DNA from: a virus
Strand: one strand, 5' to 3'
Length of the DNA: 64,000 nucleotides
Virus record (IMG/VR): IMGVR_UViG_3300046096_000628
Coordinates: 1-64,000 of that record
Below, piece by piece: positions 7,396 through 14,399 of this stretch. Below the pieces are notes generated by a model, which was given only the letters and a program-made list of their open reading frames with translations, searched no databases and had not been told where the DNA came from. Position numbers and translations under genes: made by a program. Each line of letters opens with the position of its first letter. Positions within the stretch are counted from its first letter, which is position 1.

Positions 7396-7761
7396 ATGGG
7401 TAAAATTATGAAACACGAAATCAAAGCTAATGATCGCGTATTAACTCCTGTGATGACGATTGGTCGTGTAATTTATATTAGTACAATCGATGCAATGGTA
7501 GAAACAGACACATATAACTACCCAATTGGATATAAACTAGACACGCTTGTATACATCCCGCAACTGCAATTTGCGAATGTAAAATTAGGTGTTGACCAAA
7601 TTAAGCAAGGTGCAATGGTTATGGATAGGAACAACCGATTTCACTACATCACGCGACTTATTGACGTGCCGAAAGCTGGATGGGAAATCAACACAATGAT
7701 TTGCACAACAAACACTGCAATATCTTTTTATGCCCCAGACGACTTGACTTACATTGGGTAA
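7396..7761 (+). CDS. Hypothetical protein (121 aa)
   Basis: A beta-rich protein with two similar halves, each holding a strand-turn segment (NDRVLTPVMTIGRVIYI and VDQIKQGAMVMDRNNRFHYI), suggestive of an SH3-like or KOW-like barrel; this is inference from pattern only. The start is uncertain between 7396 and ATG 7408. Single-gene unit. Confidence 0.72.
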   Translation: MGKIMKHEIKANDRVLTPVMTIGRVIYISTIDAMVETDTYNYPIGYKLDTLVYIPQLQFANVKLGVDQIKQGAMVMDRNNRFHYITRLIDVPKAGWEINTMICTTNTAISFYAPDDLTYIG

Positions 7762-7777
7762 TCATCAACGTACAGTG

Positions 7778-7805
7778 TTGACCTTTCCCCTAAATGGGGG
7801 ATAAT
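7778..7805 (+). promoter_or_regulatory. Sigma70-type promoter
   Basis: TTGACC (7778-7783), 16 bp, GATAAT (7800-7805). CCCC/GGGG pair in the spacer and ATGGG/CCCAT pair around the -10 box. Confidence 0.85.
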
Positions 7806-7844
7806 AGACCCATCGTGCGCACATAATACTAGAGTACACAAAAA

Positions 7845-8015
7845 ATGATTGAATCACCAGACCAAGCATACGAGTTAGTAAAGACAGGTCAATGGACACT
7901 TGCAGAGTTTAGCCAATGGGTGACCCACTCTCGTACAGTTGTTGACCGTGCCTACAATGAAGGTTACAATGATGGGCGAAAAGATGAAGCAGAAATGGTC
8001 TACATCGGGGATTGA
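7845..8015 (+). CDS. Small acidic protein (56 aa)
   Basis: Begins MIESPDQAYELVKTGQWTL and ends with a helix (YNEGYNDGRKDEAEMVYIGD). YNEGYNDGR is similar to the C-terminal KGYAEGLDDGRQEA of the gene at 14400. Function unknown. Ends just before the next gene. Confidence 0.65.
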   Translation: MIESPDQAYELVKTGQWTLAEFSQWVTHSRTVVDRAYNEGYNDGRKDEAEMVYIGD

Positions 8016-8017
8016 AG

Positions 8018-8260
8018 ATGACAAAAACAATTGATAGTCTTATCTCAGAAGCTGAAGTAGAAGTTATGGGTAATAACCCGTATAACGGCTCTCCAGAATT
8101 TCAAGGCTATGAAATTGACTCCAAAGAGTTGATCAAGCTAACCGTCCAGACAGTTTTGTTTCTAATCTCGGCTGAACAAGACAAGGCTGACCAGAACTGG
8201 CAATGTAAGGATGGAATTCATATTTCTTGGAAGATTATGAAAGAATTTGGTTTGAAATAG
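8018..8260 (+). CDS. TIDSLI-family hypothetical protein (80 aa)
   Basis: ATG 8018 opens MTKTIDSLISEAEV, recalling the TIDSLM openings at 3529 and 10825, then becomes different: a helix with a hydrophobic face (KLTVQTVLFLI). Unknown role. From here to about 9.7 kb the genes are AT-richer and lack the TTGACC promoters. Confidence 0.68.
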   Translation: MTKTIDSLISEAEVEVMGNNPYNGSPEFQGYEIDSKELIKLTVQTVLFLISAEQDKADQNWQCKDGIHISWKIMKEFGLK

Positions 8261-8294
8261 GATTACTGTGCTATCTTAAAACAGGAGTTTATAA

Positions 8295-8510
8295 ATGACA
8301 CAATACATCAAATTTATCCGTACTCATAAACCAAGTGGCTCAAATTTTACTAGCACATTTGATGAGTCTCATGGATATTGTTTTTCAGATGACCAGAAAG
8401 ATTATGGCTACGACACGATGATGAAAGTCGCCGAATCACTTATTGAGCAATGGAACAGACGACAACCAGAAACTTGGTCTTACAAAATTAAAACGGAAGA
8501 AGCCGAATGA
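8295..8510 (+). CDS. Hypothetical protein (71 aa)
   Basis: AGGAG lies 9 nt before the ATG. A small acidic alpha/beta protein; no domain recognised. It overlaps the next gene by ATGA (8507-8510). Confidence 0.68.
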   Translation: MTQYIKFIRTHKPSGSNFTSTFDESHGYCFSDDQKDYGYDTMMKVAESLIEQWNRRQPETWSYKIKTEEAE

Positions 8511-8833
8511 TAATTTATTACCACACTCGACTTGACGGAACCGACACTAAATTGGTCGGTGGTGCTCGAGAAGGAACTCTTCAGAACATTCTAGAAGATT
8601 TTACCGTAGAATTTACACCAACCGGGCGAGCAATTTTTATTGATAGTAAGAACCGACGGGTAAACGTCTATACAAAAGTAGACCCTAGTGATCACCCTGG
8701 TTACGCAAAGGCTCGAACCGATTATCAAAAGAAGCAACGAGACCTTGAAGAAGAGATTTCAGAACGTCAGAAAAAGATTGAAAAGTTATTGAATGCTCTG
8801 AGTGATGAGGAAATTATCAAGCGACTGAGCTAA
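8507..8833 (+). CDS. Hypothetical protein with C-terminal coiled coil (108 aa)
   Basis: The first 65 residues are beta-rich. Residues 68-105 form a charged coiled coil (QKKQRDLEEEISERQKKIEKLL). No known family. Overlaps the previous gene by 4 nt. Its last codons belong to a block repeated at 9421. Confidence 0.7.
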   Translation: MIIYYHTRLDGTDTKLVGGAREGTLQNILEDFTVEFTPTGRAIFIDSKNRRVNVYTKVDPSDHPGYAKARTDYQKKQRDLEEEISERQKKIEKLLNALSDEEIIKRLS

Positions 8834-8884
8834 AATTGTGTTATAATAGATACATCTAAACGCAAAGGATTCAAAATGAAAACT
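8825..8884 (+). repeat. Repeated promoter-leader block, copy 1
   Basis: CTGAGC, stop, extended -10 and AAAGGATTCAAAATGAAAA recur at 9423-9479 with 3 differences. An extended -10 (TGTTATAAT, 8839-8847) lacks a good -35 box. Confidence 0.75.
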
Positions 8885-9430
8885 ACCCTAAACAAAATCC
8901 GTTCTAACTCACCTTGCACTTCTGGCTGGACTAAGCTGTTGAAGCACTTAGATAAAACTTGTGCAGATGACGTTGAACTCTCACTCCTAACAATCCTAGA
9001 GTCCAACGGTTTGGATGATGCTTTGTGGTGCTTGCGAGCCGTAGATGGCTTTGAAAAAGAAAAGCGTCTTTTAGCCGTAGCTTTCGCTCGTGAAGTCCAG
9101 CACCTTATGGAAGACCATAGGAGTATTGCTGCGCTCGATGTGGCTGAGAAGTTCGCTAACGGGGAGGCTACGCAGGGGGAGTTGGAGCTTGCTGCTCATG
9201 CTGCTGCTGCTGCTTCTGCTGCTGCTCGTGTTGCTGCTCGTGTTGCTGCTCGTGTTGCTGCTGCTTATGCTGCTCATGCTGCTGCTCGTGTTGCTGCTGC
9301 TGATGCTGCTGATGCTGCTTATGATGCTTATGATGCTGCTGCTGCTGCTGCTGATTATGATGCTTATGATGATGCTTATGATGATATGAGAAACAAACAA
9401 GTACAAATACTAAAGAAATTCCTGAGCTAA
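8876..9430 (+). CDS. Alanine-repeat protein, Imm-like (184 aa)
   Basis: The first 100 residues form a globular helical part with SGWTKLLKHL and SNGLDDALWCLRA. Residues 105-170 are an Ala-rich helix built from short repeats (AAARVAARVAARVAA, then DAADAAYDAYD). This order (a domain around GW..LL and DDALWCLR followed by Ala-rich helix) resembles the family annotated as putative immunity protein in phages and bacteria; true function is unknown. The repeat is encoded almost only by GCT with CGT, GTT, GAT and TAT, giving a triplet tract prone to slippage. AAAGGA precedes the ATG. Confidence 0.8.
   Translation: MKTTLNKIRSNSPCTSGWTKLLKHLDKTCADDVELSLLTILESNGLDDALWCLRAVDGFEKEKRLLAVAFAREVQHLMEDHRSIAALDVAEKFANGEATQGELELAAHAAAAASAAARVAARVAARVAAAYAAHAAARVAAADAADAAYDAYDAAAAAADYDAYDDAYDDMRNKQVQILKKFLS
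9186..9389 (+). repeat. GCT-type triplet microsatellite inside a gene
   Basis: A 200-bp run of GCT/CGT/GTT/GAT/TAT triplets encoding the Ala-rich helix. Low complexity in every frame, which explains the long spurious frames on both strands. Confidence 0.9.
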
Positions 9431-9479
9431 ATTGTGTTATAATAGAAACATCTAAACACAAAGGATTCAAAATGAAAAA
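9423..9479 (+). repeat. Repeated promoter-leader block, copy 2
   Basis: Second copy of the 8825 block: stop codon, extended -10 TGTTATAAT (9435-9443), ACATCTAAAC and AAAGGATTCAAAATG. Confidence 0.75.
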
Positions 9480-9720
9480 TCGTAAAATCATCAAAATTGA
9501 CAAGTCTAGGGCCGAATTTACGAAGTTGAAAGATGGTCGAACCAAAGTGACTGTCACAAAAGGTTACTTCAACGAGGATGATAACTGGACTATCTGGTTT
9601 CCAGAAGGAACACAAGACCAGTTCGGTTTTATTCCTAGCGCACTCGTTAAGAAGCGTATGATGCACGACTATGCGATTGAACTTGGGCACTATTCTTCGA
9701 CCTTGAGCAGTGAGAAGTAA
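9472..9720 (+). CDS. Hypothetical basic protein (82 aa)
   Basis: AAAGGA 8 nt before the ATG. A basic N-terminus (MKNRKIIKIDKSRA) is followed by strands TKVTVTKGYFNEDDNWTIWF, which looks like a small beta-sheet protein. No recognised family. Shares its promoter block with the Ala-repeat gene. Confidence 0.7.
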   Translation: MKNRKIIKIDKSRAEFTKLKDGRTKVTVTKGYFNEDDNWTIWFPEGTQDQFGFIPSALVKKRMMHDYAIELGHYSSTLSSEK

Positions 9721-9722
9721 TC

Positions 9723-10034
9723 GTGGTAACGGTTCAAAAAGACTTTCGAGGTTCGTGGCGAGCTCGAACTGAATACGAGCTTGTGGATAATAAGCTCCTG
9801 CAGATTCAAACAAGCAAAACTAGGAATGGAACAATCGCAACCTATGCCACAGTACAGGTCGTAGAAGGTGAATTTGTTACCTACAGAGCCTTCACAGACT
9901 TCTCGCAGTGCATTGCTACCACAACTAATAGATGCACCTCTCGCAATGTCGCAGAGCAGCACACTCGCGCACTAGGTAAACTGGATGAGATTAAACAAGC
10001 GGTGACTGCCTGGTATCAAAAACTAGTTCCATAG
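9723..10034 (+). CDS. Hypothetical protein (103 aa)
   Basis: GTG start at 9723, 2 nt after the previous stop, with GAGAAG upstream. A beta-rich N-terminal half (FRGSWRARTEYELVDNKLLQIQT) and a C-terminal helix. Two Cys. No family recognised. Confidence 0.7.
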   Translation: MVTVQKDFRGSWRARTEYELVDNKLLQIQTSKTRNGTIATYATVQVVEGEFVTYRAFTDFSQCIATTTNRCTSRNVAEQHTRALGKLDEIKQAVTAWYQKLVP

Positions 10035-10037
10035 TAG

Positions 10038-10066
10038 TTGACATTACCCTAAATTCGTATTATAAT
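10038..10066 (+). promoter_or_regulatory. Perfect consensus sigma70 promoter
   Basis: TTGACA (10038-10043), 17 bp, TATAAT (10061-10066). The start site should fall at about 10073, one base before the ATG, so a leaderless message is predicted. Confidence 0.9.
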
Positions 10067-10073
10067 ACAAATT

Positions 10074-10547
10074 ATGAAAATAGAACCAATTAAGTCCTTG
10101 TTCACTAAAGGTAAGATGAGCAAGGATTGCTTCGAGAACTACCCAGTCAAAGCAACTGATTATCCTAACTTGGTGAAAGCTATGGATGCAGCGCTGTTGC
10201 TAAATCAAACCACCGCACCTCTACAGCCCATTACGTCACCTCCAAGTGGTTCAGAAGTAGGTAAGGGTATGATTGAGTTCCAGTGGCACAGAGCCTCTAT
10301 TGACGAGCATACAGACGATGTTGAGGAAGGTGTGTTCTTCCAGATGTACGTTGTGGATTTATTTTACAAAATTGATACACTTTCCGATAAACGCCCTCAT
10401 TTTTCATGTTATAATAGCTATAAGGAAAAGATGACCTCTAGACTAGAGAAGTATTCATCGGTTATCTTTATGCCTAGGTACGAGCACTCAATGGTTTATT
10501 ATGGTGCTGAGTACCTTGTTGCGATTCGCTCTGTTTGTAAAGGATAA
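10074..10547 (+). CDS. Hypothetical protein, possibly leaderless (157 aa)
   Basis: The ATG lies 8 nt after a perfect -10 box with no ribosome site. An internal ATG at 10116 (residue 15) has AAAGG nearby and is the alternative start. The C-terminal two thirds contain aromatic-rich strands (MIEFQWHRASID, FFQMYVVDLFYKI, FMPRYEHSMVYYGAEYLVAI). No domain recognised. Confidence 0.72.
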   Translation: MKIEPIKSLFTKGKMSKDCFENYPVKATDYPNLVKAMDAALLLNQTTAPLQPITSPPSGSEVGKGMIEFQWHRASIDEHTDDVEEGVFFQMYVVDLFYKIDTLSDKRPHFSCYNSYKEKMTSRLEKYSSVIFMPRYEHSMVYYGAEYLVAIRSVCKG

Positions 10548-10550
10548 AAT

Positions 10551-10828
10551 ATGATCAAACTACCAAAACCAATTTCAGAATTGTAGAAGAAACAGATGAG
10601 CGAGAAGGTTTTACCTATAAAACAGCACACTTTTCATGGGATTCTGCGTCTACAAGAACAAAACTGTTCACAGAAGCTCAACTAAAGCAATATGGGGATG
10701 ACCGAGTACGGGAAGCGTTTGATATAGCGGAAGCAGTGTGCTTCGAAGCTGAAGAGTTAGAGGACTATGTATCAACCCGAAACATTATTGCAAGTGCTAT
10801 CCGCACAATTGCAAAGGAAACAATATGA
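10551..10828 (+). pseudogene. Frameshifted KLPxP-family gene
   Basis: ATG 10551 opens MIKLPKPISEL and hits TAG (10581-10583). Another frame then continues without stop to TGA 10826-10828 (EETDEREGFTYKTAHF, LFTEAQLKQYGDDRVREAF). The start matches the MTKLPEPMEL opening and the later part the YTEAQMLQFR block of the intact paralogue at 3314, so one gene has been broken by a small indel near 10581. The end overlaps the next gene's ATG (ATGA), as expected of the intact form. Confidence 0.7.
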
Positions 10829-11124
10829 CCCACACATTAGATTCACTAATGGCGTTGCACCGCGCAGCAACGTCAGCCGCAGTTCAATACGCAGACTGCG
10901 CAAGAGTAAGCCTGCGAAGTGAGCGCACGATTCAAGCTGCTGACGATAGGGATGAAGCGAATTATGCACTACGCACAGCACTGACGGAAGCGCAGCGTGA
11001 TGCACAGCGGTATCGGTGGGTGCGTAGACCGGACAACACGTCATTAGATACGTGGCTACTAACTTTTTCTAACGAGGAACTTGACGCTGCAATCGACGCA
11101 GCTATGGGAGGCGCACATGAGTAA
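10825..11124 (+). CDS. RYRWVR / AIDAAM family protein (99 aa)
   Basis: Paralogue of the gene at 3529: MTHTLDSLMAL opening, EAQRDAQRYRWVR in the middle and ELDAAIDAAMGGA at the end. Unknown function. Overlaps the next gene by 8 nt. Confidence 0.78.
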   Translation: MTHTLDSLMALHRAATSAAVQYADCARVSLRSERTIQAADDRDEANYALRTALTEAQRDAQRYRWVRRPDNTSLDTWLLTFSNEELDAAIDAAMGGAHE

Positions 11125-11320
11125 GCAATCAAAATTCGCAACCCTTGCGGTAATCGCAGGGCTACCTGCTTTATTAATGGTGGCAAACCTCACCATGTTT
11201 GCTTTTGTTGGGTATGGCTTTTTGCCAGAAGGTAACGGCGACATGAATGCAGCGCGTGGTGTTATTACTTGGCTTTCAGCTTCGGTATCAGTATTTCTTA
11301 CTATTGGGGCAGTTACATGA
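11117..11320 (+). CDS. Small membrane protein, paralogue of 19366 (67 aa)
   Basis: MSKQSKFATL opening, then two hydrophobic segments (about residues 8-32 and 47-66) joined by GYGFLPEGNGDMNAARG. The gene at 19366 has the same opening and the same GYGFLPEG loop, so the two are paralogues. Probably inner membrane. It sits inserted within the repeated three-gene cassette. Unknown function. Confidence 0.75.
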   Translation: MSKQSKFATLAVIAGLPALLMVANLTMFAFVGYGFLPEGNGDMNAARGVITWLSASVSVFLTIGAVT

Positions 11321-11562
11321 CTGAACCAAGGAAATCGACAATGGACCGCTATCGTCCAGGAGTTGCAAAGGAGCAAATTGCTCGCGAGGTTGTGCGCCAA
11401 CGCTACCCACTTGCGACATCGAGCTACACGCCGGAAGGGGCAGAGGTGTACGACCCTGCAACTGATCAAAGTTTAGGACGTGAATCCGCTGGCGATTGGG
11501 TCGTCGAATTGGCCTGGCAGGCTGCGGCCCGCAATGTCATTCAAACATCATCTGCAAACTGA
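11317..11562 (+). CDS. Hypothetical protein (81 aa)
   Basis: Starts at the ATGA overlap with the membrane protein. A basic N-terminal part with VAKEQIAREVVRQRYP, an acidic middle and a C-terminal helix with Trp. No family recognised. Confidence 0.7.
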   Translation: MTEPRKSTMDRYRPGVAKEQIAREVVRQRYPLATSSYTPEGAEVYDPATDQSLGRESAGDWVVELAWQAAARNVIQTSSAN

Positions 11563-11572
11563 AGGAAAACAA

Positions 11573-12067
11573 ATGAACCAATTACAAACAGTGCTTGATG
11601 CGCTGATATCTCTAGCCAACGCTCACTTTCCAGATGAACGATCAATTCTTACTGATGATGATGTAAAGGCAGCGAATGAAGCCATCGCCATCGTCCAGCA
11701 GATGATGCATGCAGAGCCTGTGGCGATGGAGCTGGAAATAAAAGAACTCGACAAATCTTTTCTAAAAATTACTCCGTTACCGTACTTTGTATCTGCTGCA
11801 AGAAACGAAATTGGATTACTTGAGGGGCGATGGACTCGCTCTGGCGCATTTTCTGGAGTTTCAAAAGATTCAGTAGGCAGGCATGGAGGAAGTGCGCGCG
11901 AGAATGTCAAATTCCTGTGTCTACTCGCAAATAGCTGGCCTAAAATTCGGAACGCACTTGCAGCACCGCAAGCAGTGCCAGCACACCTTGAAGAACAGCC
12001 AGATGGCTCAGTGGTTGATACGCGCAATGAGCCGCAAGCAGGGCCAGCAGAAACCCAAACACTCTAA
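11573..12067 (+). CDS. QL..VLDAL family protein (164 aa), possibly truncated
   Basis: The N-terminal part (MNQLQTVLDAL, NEAIAIVQQMMHAEPVA) is paralogous to the gene at 3840. The middle (YFVSAARNEIGLLEGRWTRSG, VKFLCLLANSWPKIRNALAAP) is extra. AAGGAAAAC precedes the ATG. The TAA stop at 12065 is followed in the same frame by 35 open codons with Cys pairs, so the original protein may have been longer (see next entry). Confidence 0.75.
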   Translation: MNQLQTVLDALISLANAHFPDERSILTDDDVKAANEAIAIVQQMMHAEPVAMELEIKELDKSFLKITPLPYFVSAARNEIGLLEGRWTRSGAFSGVSKDSVGRHGGSARENVKFLCLLANSWPKIRNALAAPQAVPAHLEEQPDGSVVDTRNEPQAGPAETQTL

Positions 12068-12175
12068 GAGTGCCGTGGTTGTGGTCATCTTTACAACGAA
12101 AAAGTATCAAGCTGCGACTGCATGGAAAACAAAGCAAACGAGTATAACGAATGGACAGCAGCACCAAATGATTAA
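12068..12175 (+). pseudogene. In-frame zinc-ribbon-like remnant after a stop
   Basis: Directly after TAA 12065-12067 the same frame stays open for 35 codons: ECRGCGHLYNEKVSSCDC and then an acidic tail to TAA 12173. C..C and C.C spacing suits a zinc knuckle. There is no good start codon of its own, so it is either the cut-off C-terminal domain of the upstream gene or chance. Confidence 0.45.
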
Positions 12176-12177
12176 AT

Positions 12178-12408
12178 ATGACAAAAATTTACCTTGTTTG
12201 TGAAAATGTTGACTTGGGTTATCATGTAGTCAAAGCATTTAAAGAAGAATCTGCTGCTATCAACCATGCGAAGTACCTAGATGATCAGCATCGGAAGGAT
12301 AAACTTGCAAATATGCTAAAATATGGCTGGACTAAAGAAGCCGTAGAAAACCATATGAGATGGATGAAAGAAGAATTCTTTGTTGACGAAATTGATTTGA
12401 CTGAATAA
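12178..12408 (+). CDS. Hypothetical protein (76 aa)
   Basis: Opens MTKIYLVCENVDLGYHVVKAF, a strand-helix pattern as in small phage proteins that report on fields such as sequence feeds; then a long charged helix. No domain recognised. First of an AT-rich run (12.2-13.6 kb) without TTGACC promoters. Confidence 0.7.
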   Translation: MTKIYLVCENVDLGYHVVKAFKEESAAINHAKYLDDQHRKDKLANMLKYGWTKEAVENHMRWMKEEFFVDEIDLTE

Positions 12409-12409
12409 T

Positions 12410-12586
12410 ATGACAAATGAAATTGATTTTGCTAAAATTGAAGCTGAATATAAGCTACAATTACTGGCTTATGAGCGCAGGTTTCAGACTCAGAAAGCGA
12501 TAGTAGATAGTCTACTTACTGATCTTGAAGCGGCTAACATTAAGATTCGAGAACTAAAGAATGAACCGTATCAATTGGAGGTTTAA
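12410..12586 (+). CDS. Small coiled-coil protein (58 aa)
   Basis: Starts 1 nt after the previous stop. Almost the whole protein is a heptad-like helix (KIEAEYKLQLLAYERRF, DSLLTDLEAANIKIRELK). No other feature. Ends within the ribosome-site region of the next gene. Confidence 0.65.
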   Translation: MTNEIDFAKIEAEYKLQLLAYERRFQTQKAIVDSLLTDLEAANIKIRELKNEPYQLEV

Positions 12587-12590
12587 AACG

Positions 12591-12821
12591 ATGGACGACA
12601 AAATTAAAGAACTCGCTGCCGTAGCTAAGTTGTACAAGGCCAGTAGTTTACCAAGCAATTGGGATGATGGTGACTACATTGTTAGTCCAGAAGAACTAAA
12701 AAAGTTTGCTGAGTTAATTGTGAAAGAATGTTCCGGCATTGTTCAGAACTATATGAGCCACTGGCCCGAAGATCATGAATTGACTAAACGCATTAAAGAA
12801 CACTTCGGAGTTAAAGAATGA
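12591..12821 (+). CDS. FAELIVKEC family protein, copy 1 (76 aa)
   Basis: GGAGG lies 9 nt before ATG 12591. It carries the block KKFAELIVKECSGI and the end IKEHFGVKE, shared with the next two genes; related genes lie at 24955, 29395 and 30971. Small helical proteins of this type are widespread in large phages; their function is unknown. Overlaps the next copy by ATGA. Confidence 0.8.
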   Translation: MDDKIKELAAVAKLYKASSLPSNWDDGDYIVSPEELKKFAELIVKECSGIVQNYMSHWPEDHELTKRIKEHFGVKE

Positions 12822-13027
12822 ACAAACGAATTGATGAACTTATGGTTCAGGCGGGTGCAAGGTTCGAATTTCTACACGGAGTTCACTACGATAATTTCCA
12901 ATATAAGAAGTTCGCCGAGTTGATTATTAAGGAATGTGCTACTATTGCTAATAAAGCAGAAAATGATGAATACTGGATAGCACCAGTTGGGGATTTGATT
13001 AACCAACACTTTAGGTTTAAAGAATGA
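12818..13027 (+). CDS. FAELIVKEC family protein, copy 2 (69 aa)
   Basis: MNKRIDELMVQAG opening, KKFAELIIKECATI in the middle and INQHFRFKE at the end. Middle copy of three tandem paralogues that overlap one another by 4 nt. Confidence 0.8.
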   Translation: MNKRIDELMVQAGARFEFLHGVHYDNFQYKKFAELIIKECATIANKAENDEYWIAPVGDLINQHFRFKE

Positions 13028-13263
13028 ATGATCGTATCTGGGAATTGTTTAAACAATCTGGGATTGATATTGGCGAAGATCAAGAAAGCAACATCGAAAA
13101 GTTCGCGAAGTTGATTGTGCAGGAATGTGACAGCATCATTCAAAAAGATGTTAGTCTAAGATATAAAAACGGTGGTGAAACCGAGGAATTTATGGGCGGG
13201 CACTACGCAGGTTCTTTGTTGGCTCGTGTTAAGATTAAAGAACACTTCGGAGTTAAAGAATGA
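13024..13263 (+). CDS. FAELIVKEC family protein, copy 3 (79 aa)
   Basis: MNDRIWELFKQSG opening, EKFAKLIVQECDSI in the middle and IKEHFGVKE at the end, the last identical to copy 1. The tandem arrangement and shared ends suggest local duplication. Confidence 0.8.
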   Translation: MNDRIWELFKQSGIDIGEDQESNIEKFAKLIVQECDSIIQKDVSLRYKNGGETEEFMGGHYAGSLLARVKIKEHFGVKE

Positions 13264-13574
13264 TTCGCTACTACATAGACCCAAACCAACAAACAAGCTA
13301 CTGGTTGGACTTTGAGTTAACAAAGAAATATCCACTGATACCAAACCAACAAACAAGCTACTGGTTGGACTTTGAGTTAACAAAGAAATATCCACTGATA
13401 ACAAAACAAAAAAGGGTATATCTTGAGATTCTAGACCGTAATAGCCTTTATACCAAGGTTAAGTTATACCTCGATGATGGAATGATTGTTAATTGCTTCT
13501 TACCTAGGGTCTGGTACAATCCTATACAGATTTCTAATTTTGATGACCTATTAGATGGTCGGTTTAACGATTAG
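13260..13574 (+). CDS. Hypothetical protein with a 20-residue internal duplication (104 aa)
   Basis: Begins at ATGA overlap. Residues 8-27 and 28-47 are identical because the DNA holds two exact 60-bp copies (13281-13400). The remainder (KRVYLEILDRNSLYTKVKLYL...) is a beta-rich segment. The duplication preserves the frame. Function unknown. Confidence 0.75.
   Translation: MIRYYIDPNQQTSYWLDFELTKKYPLIPNQQTSYWLDFELTKKYPLITKQKRVYLEILDRNSLYTKVKLYLDDGMIVNCFLPRVWYNPIQISNFDDLLDGRFND
13281..13400 (+). repeat. Perfect 60-bp tandem duplication
   Basis: 13281-13340 and 13341-13400 are identical base for base, within a gene and in frame. Identity at silent positions indicates a very recent event or an assembly artefact. 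Confidence 0.95.
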
Positions 13575-13596
13575 ACGTGGTCTCGCCCAAACTCGC

Positions 13597-13611
13597 GTCT
13601 GATGCTCAGAC
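13597..13611. other. Short inverted repeat in a gene gap
   Basis: GTCTGA and TCAGAC separated by TGC, in the 66-nt gap after the duplicated gene. Not followed by a T-run, so more operator-like than terminator-like. Confidence 0.35.
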
Positions 13612-13640
13612 ATAACTAAACACAATGTGTGTAAATCATT

Positions 13641-14336
13641 ATGAAGATCCAATCCTCGTTTCGTGATTACTATGACCATCAAGCATACGTCTATGGTGGC
13701 GGTGATCCCAAAATTACATACAATCGAAATAGAATTGGTAAAGCGCATCGAACAAATACGGACCTAATTGTAAAGGGGCAGGACGTAACGCTCGAAGGGC
13801 TGCCAAGTCACTCGTCAGACTTTGCGTACATCAAGCTACGCCACGATACAAAGTGGCTAGCAATATGCGGAAAGCTGTACCTAATCGTATCATACATCGG
13901 TGAACCTGTAGATTGGTATACACCAGGTGAAGGAACGTGGTCAATGATTAGTCGACAAAGGCACCCTCTCGTATGGGAGCACTTCCACACTTCGCGCCAG
14001 CAATTTTGGCGCGCGCGAAGGCCTGTGAAGCTTGATGGTAATGACGAATACTTAGAAAAAGTAGTTCAGTTGTCTCGTATTGTCAATTCACCTGTGTTCA
14101 CATTTACTGTCTCCAGAGCGGATGTAGTCCACGTAGATGGGAACATTCCTATTCTTGGTAATATGGGAGTCCCAGCACTACTCTCGGCAGAGCAACTGTA
14201 CCAGGATATTTCATACTTCATTGGAAATACTATGAAAGATACTCCAGACGGGATGACTGTCTCCCCCATGTCGAATACTGAAAAGATCAGTGCAGCAGGG
14301 TTCGACTTGATCAAATCGTTCCGGCACCGAAAATAG
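13641..14336 (+). CDS. Conserved phage protein of unknown function (231 aa)
   Basis: MKIQSSFRDYYDHQAYVYGG..PKITYNRNR opening and QLYQDISYFIGN near residue 187, ending in GFDLIKSFRHRK. This combination (SFRDYYD start, EISYF.GN late, KSFR end) is typical of a protein I have seen in many large phages; no function is known. Four Cys/His positions are scattered without a clear zinc motif. No ribosome site or promoter is obvious upstream. Followed by a promoter. Confidence 0.8.
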   Translation: MKIQSSFRDYYDHQAYVYGGGDPKITYNRNRIGKAHRTNTDLIVKGQDVTLEGLPSHSSDFAYIKLRHDTKWLAICGKLYLIVSYIGEPVDWYTPGEGTWSMISRQRHPLVWEHFHTSRQQFWRARRPVKLDGNDEYLEKVVQLSRIVNSPVFTFTVSRADVVHVDGNIPILGNMGVPALLSAEQLYQDISYFIGNTMKDTPDGMTVSPMSNTEKISAAGFDLIKSFRHRK

Positions 14337-14344
14337 ATCAGCTG

Positions 14345-14372
14345 TTGACCTTTTGATTAAATGGGCTATAAT
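14345..14372 (+). promoter_or_regulatory. Sigma70-type promoter
   Basis: TTGACC (14345-14350), 16 bp, TATAAT (14367-14372), then AGACCCTAATGCA. GGG/CCC flank the -10. Confidence 0.88.
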
Positions 14373-14399
14373 AGACCCTAATGCAAACAAAGGACTAAT

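Noticed and set aside
9071-9557. Long frames on both strands through the triplet repeat
   Set aside because: They are products of the low-complexity repeat; only the frame from 8876 has a globular domain, promoter and ribosome site.
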